From CAZWCX01 sp964632945 (lineage in GTDB: Bacteria > Planctomycetota > MHYJ01 > WSZJ01 > CAZWCX01), in the NCBI GenBank assembly GCA_964632945.1, contig CAZWCX010000219.1, positions 1 to 8,122 of the forward strand: 8,122 nt of DNA. The letters are read 5' to 3'. The number at the start of each line of letters is the position of its first letter. Position 1 is the first letter of the stretch. Positions 1-6,383 of this stretch are shown here, in pieces. The notes under the pieces are model-generated. The model did no database searches. It was not told where the DNA came from and saw nothing but the letters and a program-made list of their open reading frames with translations. A program made the position numbers and the translations under genes.

Positions 1-384
1 GGAGCCTTCGCCGCCCATGGCCTCCCGGGCGACCGTGCGCAGCGTCTCCTGAATCCACGCCCGATTCGCCCGCAGCCAGACGTCGACCTGATCCTGCTCG
101 GTCGCCTGCGTGCCGAGGTCCTGAACCATGCGTCGGCTGACCCGCTGCAGGAAGGCCGGCTTGACCCGGTCCTCCCACACGGCTTCCGATCCGAGTTCGG
201 CGTACACCTCGTTGTGGACCGCGTCGATTCCGCCGGCGGCCAGCAGTTCCTGCTGGACGTCCTGCCACGTGACCTCTTCTTCGAGCGCGGTGCGCCACTG
301 GGTCATGGAGGAATTGAGCGTCTGCGTCCCCAGCCAGATGCTGGCGGCCATGAAGCCGACGGAAGCGACATCGTCCCAGCGCAT
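1..384 (-). CDS. Unrecognised protein, N-terminal part (runs off left edge)
   Basis: An open frame of 128 codons runs from an ATG at 384 to the window edge with no stop, so the C-terminus lies outside. The start is preceded by a purine-rich GAGGGAG about eight bases upstream, and a promoter-like signal lies further up at 528-557. The protein starts MRWDDVASVGFMAASIWLG. Residues 6-22 are moderately hydrophobic and could be a weak signal anchor, but they lack the strong hydrophobicity of a clear membrane segment. The rest is rich in Glu, Gln, Trp and Arg and looks mainly helical (for example residues 34-50 and 100-122). I do not recognise the family and assign no function. It follows ispH on the same strand but is separated by 288 bp and a palindromic repeat, so it is probably a separate transcription unit. 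Confidence 0.7.
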   Translation of the reverse strand, partial: MRWDDVASVGFMAASIWLGTQTLNSSMTQWRTALEEEVTWQDVQQELLAAGGIDAVHNEVYAELGSEAVWEDRVKPAFLQRVSRRMVQDLGTQATEQDQVDVWLRANRAWIQETLRTVAREAMGGEGS

Positions 385-527
385 GGCGCAGGCTCCCTCA
401 CTCCCGCGGGCGTGCTGTCGCGGCGCCCGGTCGGATCGGGTTCGGACTCGAGCGTCCCCGCGACGGCCGTGGCCGGATCCGCACCCGGTCGAGATCCGCC
501 GGCGGCGGGACTCTCCCGACCGATTCC

Positions 528-557
528 ATGCTACCCGGCCGGACGCATTCGAGTCAA
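528..557 (-). promoter_or_regulatory. Predicted sigma70-type promoter for the left-edge gene
   Basis: Reading the minus strand, TTGACT (552-557) is followed after 18 bases by TAGCAT (528-533). The -35 lies in a small tandem duplication, TTGACTTTGACT, so a second, less well spaced -35 is also present. Transcription would start near 520, giving a leader of about 135 nt before the ATG at 384. That is long for a simple promoter, so a second promoter nearer the gene is possible. The gap 385-672 otherwise holds only the palindromic repeat next to ispH. Confidence 0.5.
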
Positions 558-626
558 AGTCAATCCCCTGAGGGCGTCGAATCCGGTCGATCCCGGAGCG
601 GCCGGGGACGGCGTTGCCGCTGGGCC

Positions 627-675
627 CGGACTTCTCACGAAGCCGCTGACGCGGCCTCCTGAAGGATCCGGGCTA
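627..675 (-). repeat. Palindromic repeat, copy A, overlapping the ispH stop codon
   Basis: Read on the minus strand, this 49-bp unit starts with TAGCCCGGAT, whose TAG is the ispH stop codon (673-675). An imperfect hairpin follows: arms at 651-672 and 625-646 pair at 16 of 22 positions around the loop GTCA. It matches copy B (8071-8119) at 42 of 49 positions, sharing the exact core CAGCGGCTTCGTGA. No T-run follows the hairpin, so it does not look like a classical intrinsic terminator, though it may protect or end the ispH transcript. Compensating changes have not kept this copy as symmetric as copy B, which suggests it is older or decayed. Confidence 0.8.
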
Positions 676-1539
676 GGCTTCCTGGGCGCTCTTCGCCTGC
701 TCCGCGATGCGCAGGATCGCCTGGTGGACCTCTTCGACCGTGTCCGGCAGCGTGGAGGTGCCGGCGGTGAGGCCGATGGTCTCGAAGCCGAGCAGCCACT
801 GGGGGTCGAGGTCCGCGGCGGACTGGATGTGTACCGCGGCCTTGCCGCGCTTGCGGGCGGTTTCCGCGAGCTCGCGCGTATTGTTGCTGTTCTTGCCGCC
901 GACCACGACGAGGGCTTCCACCTGCTCGATCAGCTTGTCGAGGGCTTCCTGGCGTTCGCGCGTCGGCTTGCAGATGGTGTTGCGGTAGACGACTTCCTTG
1001 CCCGGGTTCTTCTCGCGGATGAGCTGGACGATCTCCTGGGCGAAGTGCTCCGGCGTGGTCGACTGGCAGACGACGCCGAGGCGGGGCTTGTCGACCGCGC
1101 GTACGTCGGCCTTGGTCTCGATGATGGAGAAGTCGGTGAGGTCGCCGACGATGCCGCGCACTTCCACGTGGGTGGCGCGGCCGATGACGAGGACGTGGTA
1201 GCCGTCCGCCTGGAGGCGCTGGGCGGCCTCATGGACGACCTTGACGAGCGGGCAGGTCGTGTCGATGAGCTGCTTGCCCGCGTCCTCGAAGCGGCGGCGC
1301 TCGTTGTCGCTGACGCCGTGAGCGGTGATGACGACGACCGGGGTGAACGGGACGCCCTGCCGTTGGGCCTCGGAGACCATCTGGAAGCCGCGATTCGACA
1401 GGTCCTCGAGCACGCGCTCGTTGTGGACGAGTTCGCCGTGGATGGTGGCTTCCTCGGGATTGTGGATCTTCTTCAGGTCGGCGAGCGCGTCGCGAACGCC
1501 GAAACACATCCCGAGCGCTTCCGCCACGATCACTTTCAT
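673..1539 (-). CDS. ispH: 4-hydroxy-3-methylbut-2-enyl diphosphate reductase (IspH/LytB)
   Basis: IspH is the last enzyme of the MEP pathway. It uses a [4Fe-4S] cluster to reduce HMBPP to IPP and DMAPP in the cytoplasm. The 288-residue product is normal length. The three cluster cysteines are visible as C12 (GMCFGV), C96 (DTTCPLVKVVH) and C190 (NTICKPTRERQ). Substrate-site residues by family knowledge are H39 (ELVHN), H74 (TAHGVS), H124 and E126 (THVEV), T161/T162 (QSTT), the KNSNNT segment at 216-221 and the TAGTS segment at 258-262. The open frame extends upstream to about 1683, but that part is low-complexity and outside the family. The ATG at 1539 has AAGGAA seven bases ahead and begins right at the conserved N-terminus. 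A promoter lies at 1581-1609. The TAG stop falls in palindromic repeat copy A. Identification is very secure. Confidence 0.97.
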   Translation of the reverse strand: MKVIVAEALGMCFGVRDALADLKKIHNPEEATIHGELVHNERVLEDLSNRGFQMVSEAQRQGVPFTPVVVITAHGVSDNERRRFEDAGKQLIDTTCPLVKVVHEAAQRLQADGYHVLVIGRATHVEVRGIVGDLTDFSIIETKADVRAVDKPRLGVVCQSTTPEHFAQEIVQLIREKNPGKEVVYRNTICKPTRERQEALDKLIEQVEALVVVGGKNSNNTRELAETARKRGKAAVHIQSAADLDPQWLLGFETIGLTAGTSTLPDTVEEVHQAILRIAEQAKSAQEA

Positions 1540-1580
1540 CGCGAATTCCTTCCCAAAAACACCCTCCCGCGAAGCCTCAC

Positions 1581-1609
1581 AGCCTATCCGATCCCGGCCG
1601 CGGGTGCAA
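1581..1609 (-). promoter_or_regulatory. Predicted sigma70-type promoter of ispH
   Basis: On the minus strand TTGCAC (1604-1609) and TAGGCT (1581-1586) are separated by 17 bases, the ideal spacing. Transcription would start near 1574 and give a leader of about 35 nt with the AAGGAA ribosome-binding site before the ATG at 1539. This supports transcription of ispH independent of the upstream arrestin-like gene, and supports the ATG at 1539 over the longer open frame. Confidence 0.55.
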
Positions 1610-1647
1610 GGGAAAGCCCGGGGCCGCCACCGGCCCCCATGGATGGA

Positions 1648-1684
1648 AGTGGACCCCCCGGGGGGGGGGCTTCCCCCTTCCACT
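1648..1684. repeat. Inverted repeat enclosing a C6G10 tract
   Basis: AGTGGA (1648-1653) and TCCACT (1679-1684) are exact inverse complements. They enclose a run of six C followed by ten G (1654-1669), itself able to fold. It sits in the intergenic region just upstream of the ispH -35 box. It could be a folded transcript end or simply a GC-rich low-complexity patch. The length of the G run is prone to sequencing error and to slippage. Confidence 0.4.
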
Positions 1685-1733
1685 CCCCGGTTGGTCCGGT
1701 CGCTTCTCGCACCGGGCTTTGTGGCTCGTCGTC

Positions 1734-1781
1734 GGCGATACGCCGGGGCATCGCCTCCTTCTCGCGCCTTGCCGGGCGCGA
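1734..1781 (-). terminator. Two tandem GC hairpins after the arrestin-like gene (possible terminator)
   Basis: Downstream of the arrestin-like stop codon (1825) are two inverted repeats. The first is TCGCGCC at 1762-1768 with GGCGCGA at 1775-1781, seven pairs and a six-base loop. The second is GGCGAT at 1734-1739 with ATCGCC at 1750-1755, six pairs and a ten-base loop. Neither is followed by a T-run on either strand, so intrinsic termination is uncertain. They lie between the gene and the ispH promoter, where a transcript end would be expected. Confidence 0.3.
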
Positions 1782-1824
1782 AGATTGCCGCGGGCGGATC
1801 CAGGATCTCAAGACGGAAGATTCA

Positions 1825-3279
1825 TTAGTCCGCCGCGGTCACCCCCAGGGTCTCGGTGACCACCGCGTCGAATCCCCAGGCGACGTCCAGTTCCGCCCGC
1901 AGTTCCCAGTATACCCGGCAGTAGCGCCCCTGAACCAGGGTGAAGGGCTCCGGGGTGGGCAGGACGAAATGCATCTCCGAGCCGTCGAACGACATGCGGT
2001 CGGCCGGAATGCGCAGGGTGTGCTCCGTGCGGGAATTCGTGGCGGTGTGGCCCTGGGCGCGCGCGTGCTCGCGCCGGTCGAGGTGGACGTTCAGGCCGCG
2101 GATCCGTTTGCCGCCGAGGTTCTTCACGCGCGCCGTGAACGGGATCGCCTCGCCGGGGCGGAACCGGGCCGGGGGCACGTCGACCTGCATCTCGACTTCC
2201 GCCGTGAACAGCCCCGCCAGCCCTTTTTTGGGCCGATGCTCGTCGAAGAACCCCTCCACCGTGTAGTGCAGGGGGGGAGCGACGGCGATCGGCGTCTCGA
2301 CCGTCAGGTCGAAGGCCCCGGGGATGTCGACGCGCGCCGAGAAGGCGTAGCGCACCTCCGAGTTCTTCCCCTTCCAGGTCGGCGGCGCGTCCTTGGGCAA
2401 GTGGAACTCGAAGTCGTACGCGTATTCCCCGTCCCGCAGCGTCGGGTTGTCGGTCTTGAGGCCGAAGAAGGCGCGCATCCCTTCCCAGACGAGGGAGAAG
2501 AAGCCGCTCTTGCGGCGTCCGAAGACCAGGAGGCCGCCGCCGAGGATGGCTTGTCGGTCCCGGTAGGTGACGGTGCGCCGGTTCTTGCCCGAGCCGTGCT
2601 GGACGGAGACGCGGGTGGTTTCCTCGCCGACGACGTCCCACCAGACGCCGCGCACGGGGCCGGACTGGGGCCAGTGAAGGAGGAGGCGGCCGCGCACGGT
2701 GTCGCCCGCGCGATAGACTTCGCGGTCGAGGTGGACGTAGAGTCCCTTCTGGGTCCGGGTCGGGCGTTCCGTTCGCGGGGCGTCCGCGAGCACGATCGCC
2801 ATCGGCACCTTCTCCTCGACCGCGGAGGCGGGGGAGCGCGAGGGGCGCATGGGTTGCGACCAGTCGTCCTCCCGCGGGGGCGGGACCGGGGCGGGTGGCG
2901 GTGGGGGAGCGGCCGTGCGCGGCGCCGGGGCTTCGACGGGCGGGGGTGAGGCGGCGGTGCGCTTCAGGTCCGCGAGCTGGGCGGCGAGCGCGTCGATCCG
3001 CGCGCGCTCGAATCCGGAGAAGACTACCGAATCGAGCGGGCCGGCCGGTCCCTCCAGCACCGCGGTGCCGCGGCTGAACCCCTCGTCCTGCACGGTCAGG
3101 CGCGTCACCTGGTCGAGCCGGAAGTCCCGGTAGGAAGCCTCGCCGAGCATCGGCCGGTCGCCGACCACGATCCGCTGCGGGGTCAGGACGAGATAGCCGT
3201 CGCCGGATCCCCCCTGGCGATCGTAGGCGGTGCGCACGACCTCGAGCGGGAATTCGTCCGGTCCCAGGATCTCCGCCAT
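1825..3279 (-). CDS. Arrestin-fold protein with N-terminal PH-like domain
   Basis: This 484-residue soluble protein has three visible parts. Residues 1-108 resemble a bacterial PH/GRAM-like domain: a beta-rich pattern (YLVLTPQRIVVGDR, then YRDFRLDQVTRLTVQDEG), closing in a helix (FERARIDALAAQLADLK). Residues 110-140 are a proline-rich linker containing PPPPPAPVPPP. Residues 178-335 look like an arrestin N-domain, with the characteristic LYVHLDREVYRAGDTVRGRL opening and the LPKDAPPTWKGKNSEVRYAF stretch. Residues 354-480 look like an arrestin C-domain, with VDVPPARFRPGEAIPFTARV. There is no signal peptide or membrane segment. Arrestin-fold proteins in bacteria include the Spo0M family, but no reaction or partner can be assigned here; a scaffold or membrane-adaptor role is only an inference. 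The ATG at 3279 has no good ribosome-binding site. The frame stays open upstream (DSLSLDAERR before the Met) without another ATG or GTG, so the start is uncertain. It lies 79 bp after the 150-residue gene and may share its transcript. Confidence 0.82.
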   Translation of the reverse strand: MAEILGPDEFPLEVVRTAYDRQGGSGDGYLVLTPQRIVVGDRPMLGEASYRDFRLDQVTRLTVQDEGFSRGTAVLEGPAGPLDSVVFSGFERARIDALAAQLADLKRTAASPPPVEAPAPRTAAPPPPPAPVPPPREDDWSQPMRPSRSPASAVEEKVPMAIVLADAPRTERPTRTQKGLYVHLDREVYRAGDTVRGRLLLHWPQSGPVRGVWWDVVGEETTRVSVQHGSGKNRRTVTYRDRQAILGGGLLVFGRRKSGFFSLVWEGMRAFFGLKTDNPTLRDGEYAYDFEFHLPKDAPPTWKGKNSEVRYAFSARVDIPGAFDLTVETPIAVAPPLHYTVEGFFDEHRPKKGLAGLFTAEVEMQVDVPPARFRPGEAIPFTARVKNLGGKRIRGLNVHLDRREHARAQGHTATNSRTEHTLRIPADRMSFDGSEMHFVLPTPEPFTLVQGRYCRVYWELRAELDVAWGFDAVVTETLGVTAAD

Positions 3280-3358
3280 TCGGCGTTCGGCGTCCAGACT
3301 CAGGCTGTCGATGGCCGGTTCTCCCGATCGGGGGGAAGGGTGGATGCGCGTAGGCGAC

Positions 3359-3811
3359 CTACCGGATCTGCAGGATCACGCCGGTGGCGTCGCTGAAGCC
3401 TTCGCCGTCCTCGTGCTTGAGTCCCTCGTGCTCGGTGAGGAGCAGACGCCAGAGAGGTTCGAGCGCGGTGCGGGTCTCCTCGCGTTCGCGGTCGCCCCAG
3501 CGCACGTCGAGGACGACGAGGGCCTTGGCCTTGCGGAGTCGGTCGAGGACGAGGTCCTGCTTGGGCCCCGGGGTGTACTCCGCGATCTCGATCAGTTCCT
3601 CGATTTCCTCGCGGAAGATCTCCTCGCCCGGCCGGTTGATTTCCAGGTCGCCGAACCGGTCGTCGGCGCGGAGCAGGGCGGCGGTTTCGCTGACCCGGTC
3701 CTCGCGTCGGGCCACGGACCAGGCCGGATCGATCTTCCGGAGGGAAGCCTCGAGCCGGGCGAGGTCCAGGGGCCGGGCGTCGGCCTGGATGAAGCGTTGG
3801 TAATGCGGCAC
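3359..3811 (-). CDS. Unrecognised 150-residue acidic protein next to tRNA-His
   Basis: The open frame continues upstream through the tRNA-His gene, which cannot be coding, so I place the start at the in-frame GTG at 3811, giving MPHYQRFIQADARPLDL. There is no ATG in the usable part, and the ribosome-binding site is poor. The product is soluble and charged, with no signal peptide or membrane segment. Residues 60-78 form a very acidic helix (EEIFREEIEELIEIAE). Residues 86-105 form a helix then a strand (LDRLRKAKALVVLDVRW). The end, GEGFSDATGVILQIR, looks like a closing beta-strand. The pattern suggests a compact alpha/beta protein; I do not recognise the family and propose no function. It starts 20 nt after the tRNA and precedes the arrestin-like gene by 79 bp, so it may be transcribed from the tRNA promoter and continue into that gene. 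Regular codon use and a normal amino-acid composition support real coding. Confidence 0.7.
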   Translation of the reverse strand: MPHYQRFIQADARPLDLARLEASLRKIDPAWSVARREDRVSETAALLRADDRFGDLEINRPGEEIFREEIEELIEIAEYTPGPKQDLVLDRLRKAKALVVLDVRWGDREREETRTALEPLWRLLLTEHEGLKHEDGEGFSDATGVILQIR

Positions 3812-3831
3812 GGCGTCACGTCGGGGAAAGG

Positions 3832-3907
3832 GGTGGCCAACGGGATTCGAACCCGCAACCCCCAGAGCCACAGTCTGGTGCTCTGACCAAGTTGAGCTAT
3901 GGCCACC
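3832..3907 (-). tRNA. tRNA-His (anticodon GTG)
   Basis: The minus strand folds into a full cloverleaf of 76 nt. It has the extra 5' G (G-1) typical of tRNA-His opposite discriminator C73, acceptor GTGGCCA with TGGCCAC, and D arm AGCTC/GAGC. The anticodon stem CCAGA/TCTGG holds loop CTGTGGC (anticodon GTG), the variable loop is five bases, and the T arm carries loop TTCGAAT. The 3' CCA is not encoded: the bases after C73 are CCT, so a CCA-adding enzyme must complete it. The gene lies between pepA and a 150-residue protein gene on the same strand, with its own strong promoter. Confidence 0.97.
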
Positions 3908-3925
3908 ATAGAGAACGTTTCGCTG

Positions 3926-3973
3926 CCCGCAATGCGGGGATGGGATGATACTCCCTGCCTCGGCGGGGGTCAA
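3926..3973 (-). promoter_or_regulatory. Predicted strong promoter of tRNA-His with GC-rich discriminator
   Basis: On the minus strand TTGACC (3968-3973) and TATCAT (3945-3950) are separated by exactly 17 bases, the best promoter match in the window. The bases after the -10 (CCCATCCCC) are G+C-rich, as at stable-RNA promoters under stringent control; that regulation is inferred from the pattern. A perfect hairpin, CCCGC-ATT-GCGGG (3926-3938), lies at the expected transcript start and leaves a leader of about 30 nt before the mature tRNA. Confidence 0.65.
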
Positions 3974-3996
3974 GCGCTATTGCGCCGACGCCGGGG

Positions 3997-5484
3997 TCAC
4001 CACGCCCGGAGGTAGTCGAGCATGGTGCGGACGCCTGCGCCGGTGCCGCCGGTCGGGTGGTACGCCTGTTCCTTGTCCGACCACGCGGTGCCGGCGATGT
4101 CGATGTGGGTCCAGGCGGGGCAGTCGACGAATTCGGAGAGAAAGAGGGCGGCCTTGACCGCGCCCGCGTCGCGTCGTTCGGAATTGACCATGTCGGCGAC
4201 GTGGCTCTTGAGGGCGTCGCGATACGGTTCGAAGAGGGGCATCTGCCACATGTGTTCGCCGGACGCGGCGGCGGCGTGGAGGATGCGGTCGGCCTGTTCC
4301 TGGCTGTTGCTCCAGAGTCCCGAGATCTGGCTGCCGAGGGCGATGACGACGGCGCCGGTGAGGGTGGCGAAGTCGATGATCTCGTTGGGCTTGAGCCGGG
4401 AGGCGTAGGTGAGGGCATCGGCGAGGATGAGGCGGCCTTCCGCGTCGGTGTTGGTGATTTCGATGGTCTTGCCGTTCATGGCGCGGAGGACATCGCCGGG
4501 CTTGTAGGCGTTTCCGCCGGTCATGTTGTCGGTGGTGGGGACGATGCCGTGGACCTCGACGGCGGGCTTGAGGTGGGCGAGGGCGTGGAAGACGCCGAGG
4601 ACGACGGCCGCGCCGCCCATGTCGTCCTTCATGGTGAGCATGCCTTCGGCGGTCTTGAGACACAGCCCGCCGCTGTCGAAGGTGATGCCCTTGCCCACGA
4701 GGGCGATGGTGCGGCGGCTGCGGCCCTTGGGTTTGTAGTGGAGGTGGATGAAGGCCGGGGGTTCGACGCTGCCCTGGTTGACGCCGAGGAGGGCGCCCAT
4801 CTTCATGCGGCGGATCTCGGCCTTGCCGAAGACGCGGGCGGTGACGCCCTTGCCGGCGAGGGACCGGGCGGCCTTGCCGAGCGCGGTCGGGGTGAGGCTG
4901 CCCGGCGGTTCGTTGACGAGGTCGCGGGCGAAGTTGACCGCGGCGGCGACCGCCTCCGCGCGGCGCAGGCTGTCGCCGGACTGTTTCGCCGTGAGGCCGC
5001 CCGCGGAAGTGACGCGCACCTGGACCGGCTTGCGTTTGGCCGGCGGACGGGACTTGTGGGCGAGGTACTGGTAGCCGCCGAGGCGCAGGCCTTCGATCGC
5101 GGCGCGCAGGGCCCGGGCGGCGTCCTCGGCGCCCGTGCTGGCCGCCGGCGTGATCACGTCGATCGGACCATCCTCGAAGTCGCGCAGGCGGCGCGCGAGA
5201 TGTCCGCCGGCGCGGCGCACGCGATCGAACGTGCTGCGCCCGCGCGAACCGCACCCGATCAGCAGGACGCGCTCGGGTACGCCTTTGCCGGTCCCGGGGG
5301 CGATCCACACCTGCCCCTCCTTGCCCGAGAATCCCTCCTGGCGCGCCCGCGCCACCGTCTTCGCGAGCGCCTTGCCCGAGTCGAACAGGTCGCCGACGGC
5401 CGGCACCTTGGCGTCGTGGACGATGAAGCAGGCGACCGTCTTCGCGCGCGCCAGCGCCTTTTCGTTGCCGATGGTGATTTTCAT
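3997..5484 (-). CDS. pepA: Leucyl aminopeptidase (cytosol aminopeptidase, M17 family)
   Basis: This is a two-metal M17 aminopeptidase of 495 residues that removes N-terminal residues from peptides in the cytoplasm. The N-terminal macrodomain-like half ends near residue 175 and the catalytic domain follows. By alignment to the family the metal ligands are K265 and D270 (LVGKGITFDSGG), D288 (MKDDMGGAA), and D347 and E349 of the NTDAEGRL signature (345-352). The catalytic K277 and R351 are also present. All active residues are intact. The frame has an earlier ATG at 5511, but the ATG at 5484 has GAGGAGA just upstream. A likely promoter -10 at 5523-5528 would place the transcript start at about 5516, too close for the upper ATG to be used, so I chose 5484. 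It is divergent from nth and followed by tRNA-His. Some family members also bind DNA; nothing here tests that. Confidence 0.96.
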   Translation of the reverse strand: MKITIGNEKALARAKTVACFIVHDAKVPAVGDLFDSGKALAKTVARARQEGFSGKEGQVWIAPGTGKGVPERVLLIGCGSRGRSTFDRVRRAGGHLARRLRDFEDGPIDVITPAASTGAEDAARALRAAIEGLRLGGYQYLAHKSRPPAKRKPVQVRVTSAGGLTAKQSGDSLRRAEAVAAAVNFARDLVNEPPGSLTPTALGKAARSLAGKGVTARVFGKAEIRRMKMGALLGVNQGSVEPPAFIHLHYKPKGRSRRTIALVGKGITFDSGGLCLKTAEGMLTMKDDMGGAAVVLGVFHALAHLKPAVEVHGIVPTTDNMTGGNAYKPGDVLRAMNGKTIEITNTDAEGRLILADALTYASRLKPNEIIDFATLTGAVVIALGSQISGLWSNSQEQADRILHAAAASGEHMWQMPLFEPYRDALKSHVADMVNSERRDAGAVKAALFLSEFVDCPAWTHIDIAGTAWSDKEQAYHPTGGTGAGVRTMLDYLRAW

Positions 5485-5521
5485 CTGCGTCTCCTCGGGG
5501 TGGAACTTCATCGGGAAGCGG

Positions 5522-5589
5522 GATTCTACTTCCCTGCCGGCGTGAATTCACGGAATTGTGGCGGCTCGGGCGCGTGCGCGAGTAGAATC
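5522..5589. promoter_or_regulatory. Symmetric divergent control region between pepA and nth
   Basis: The same nine bases, AGTAGAATC, occur on the plus strand at 5581-5589 and on the minus strand at 5522-5530, forming an inverted repeat. Each includes TAGAAT, a good -10 element, pointing toward nth and pepA respectively. Predicted leaders are about 20 nt for nth and 30 nt for pepA. The -35 regions are weak at normal spacing. Between the boxes lies a perfect 12-bp palindrome, CGTGAATTCACG (5541-5552), which could be a regulator site. Promoter function is inferred from pattern only. Confidence 0.45.
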
Positions 5590-5615
5590 GGCTTCAGCCC
5601 TTCCGCGGAGGACTC

Positions 5616-6380
5616 ATGTCCCGGTCTTCTCCCGCCGCGCAGGCGCGCGCCATCGTCGAACGGCTGGCGCGCGCGTACCCGGACGCCCGCTGCTCCCTGA
5701 ATCATCGGTCCCCGCTCGAGCTGCTGGTCGCGACGATCCTCTCCGCCCAGTGCACCGACGCGCGCGTCAACCTCGTCACCCCCGCGCTCTTCGCGCGCTA
5801 CCCGAGCGCGCGCGCGCTCGCCGGGGCCGATCCGGCCGAGCTCGAGGAACGGGTGCGCACGACCGGCTTTTTCCGCAACAAGGCGAAGTCGATCCGCGGC
5901 GCGTGCAGCCTGCTGGTGGAAAAGTTCGACGGCCGGGTGCCGGCGACGATGGAGGAGTTGCTGACGCTGCCGGGCGTGGCCCGCAAGACCGCCAACGTGG
6001 TGCTCGGCACCGGGTACGGGATCGCCGCCGGCGTCGTCGTCGATACGCACGTGATGCGCCTGTCCCGCCGGATGGGGTTGACCCGGGAAGAGACGCCGGA
6101 GAAGATCGAGCGCGACCTGATGGCGGTCCTGCCGGCGGAGTCGTGGGTGAAGTTCAGCCATGCGATGATCCTGCACGGCCGCCAGGTGTGCCGGGCGCGG
6201 ACGCCGGCGTGCGCCGCATGTTGCGTGGCGGACCTCTGTCCCTCGGCGGGCCGCTGGGAGGAAGGGGGCTCCGAAGCGGCGCCCCCGAAGGCGCGCGCCC
6301 GCGGCGGGAAGGGCCGGACGCCGGCACGGCGGGGATCGCCGAAGGCCGCGAGGCGCGCGGGTTCCGCGCGCGGGAGGTGA
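5616..6380 (+). CDS. nth: Endonuclease III (DNA glycosylase/AP lyase) with extended basic tail
   Basis: Nth excises oxidised pyrimidines in base-excision repair and nicks the abasic site by its lyase activity. The helix-hairpin-helix LPGVARKTANVVLG (118-131) holds the catalytic Lys at K124. The catalytic Asp is D143 in VVVDTHVMRLSRRMG. The [4Fe-4S] cluster pattern C-X6-C-X2-C-X5-C is complete at C192, C199, C202 and C208, with an extra Cys at 203. The family is usually near 210-220 residues; this one has 254. The last 40 or so residues (from about 214) are a low-complexity tail that becomes strongly basic (KARARGGKGRTPARRG), probably adding nonspecific DNA contact. The ATG at 5616 has GGAGGA five bases upstream. 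The stop codon lies inside the ribosome-binding site of the next gene, so the two are coupled. Confidence 0.96.
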   Translation: MSRSSPAAQARAIVERLARAYPDARCSLNHRSPLELLVATILSAQCTDARVNLVTPALFARYPSARALAGADPAELEERVRTTGFFRNKAKSIRGACSLLVEKFDGRVPATMEELLTLPGVARKTANVVLGTGYGIAAGVVVDTHVMRLSRRMGLTREETPEKIERDLMAVLPAESWVKFSHAMILHGRQVCRARTPACAACCVADLCPSAGRWEEGGSEAAPPKARARGGKGRTPARRGSPKAARRAGSARGR

Positions 6381-6383
6381 GGC

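Noticed and set aside
519..530. ACCGATTCCATG occurs here and again at 7427-7438
   Set aside because: A 12-base match without flanking similarity, one copy intergenic and one in coding sequence, is most likely chance.
1660..1669. G10 tract as a phase-variation switch
   Set aside because: It lies outside any gene and outside the -10/-35 spacer of ispH, so a change in length would not obviously alter expression; sequencing error is as likely.
1540..1683. N-terminal extension of IspH up to an ATG at 1683
   Set aside because: The extension is low-complexity, covers the predicted promoter and the C6G10 tract, and is absent from the family. The ATG at 1539 has a good ribosome-binding site.
214..2949. 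A 911-residue open frame on the plus strand opposite ispH and the arrestin-like gene
   Set aside because: It lies antisense to two well-supported genes, is Gly/Arg/Asp-rich low complexity, and has no domain pattern. Long antisense frames are common at this G+C.
3812..3973. N-terminal extension of the 150-residue protein through the tRNA region
   Set aside because: It would translate the tRNA-His gene and its promoter; a GTG at 3811 gives a sensible start.
4057..5700. Long plus-strand frame, and the overlapping minus-strand frame 3977-5551, across pepA
   Set aside because: pepA has every M17 active-site residue in its own frame; these two are out-of-frame or antisense shadows rich in Arg, Pro and Gly.
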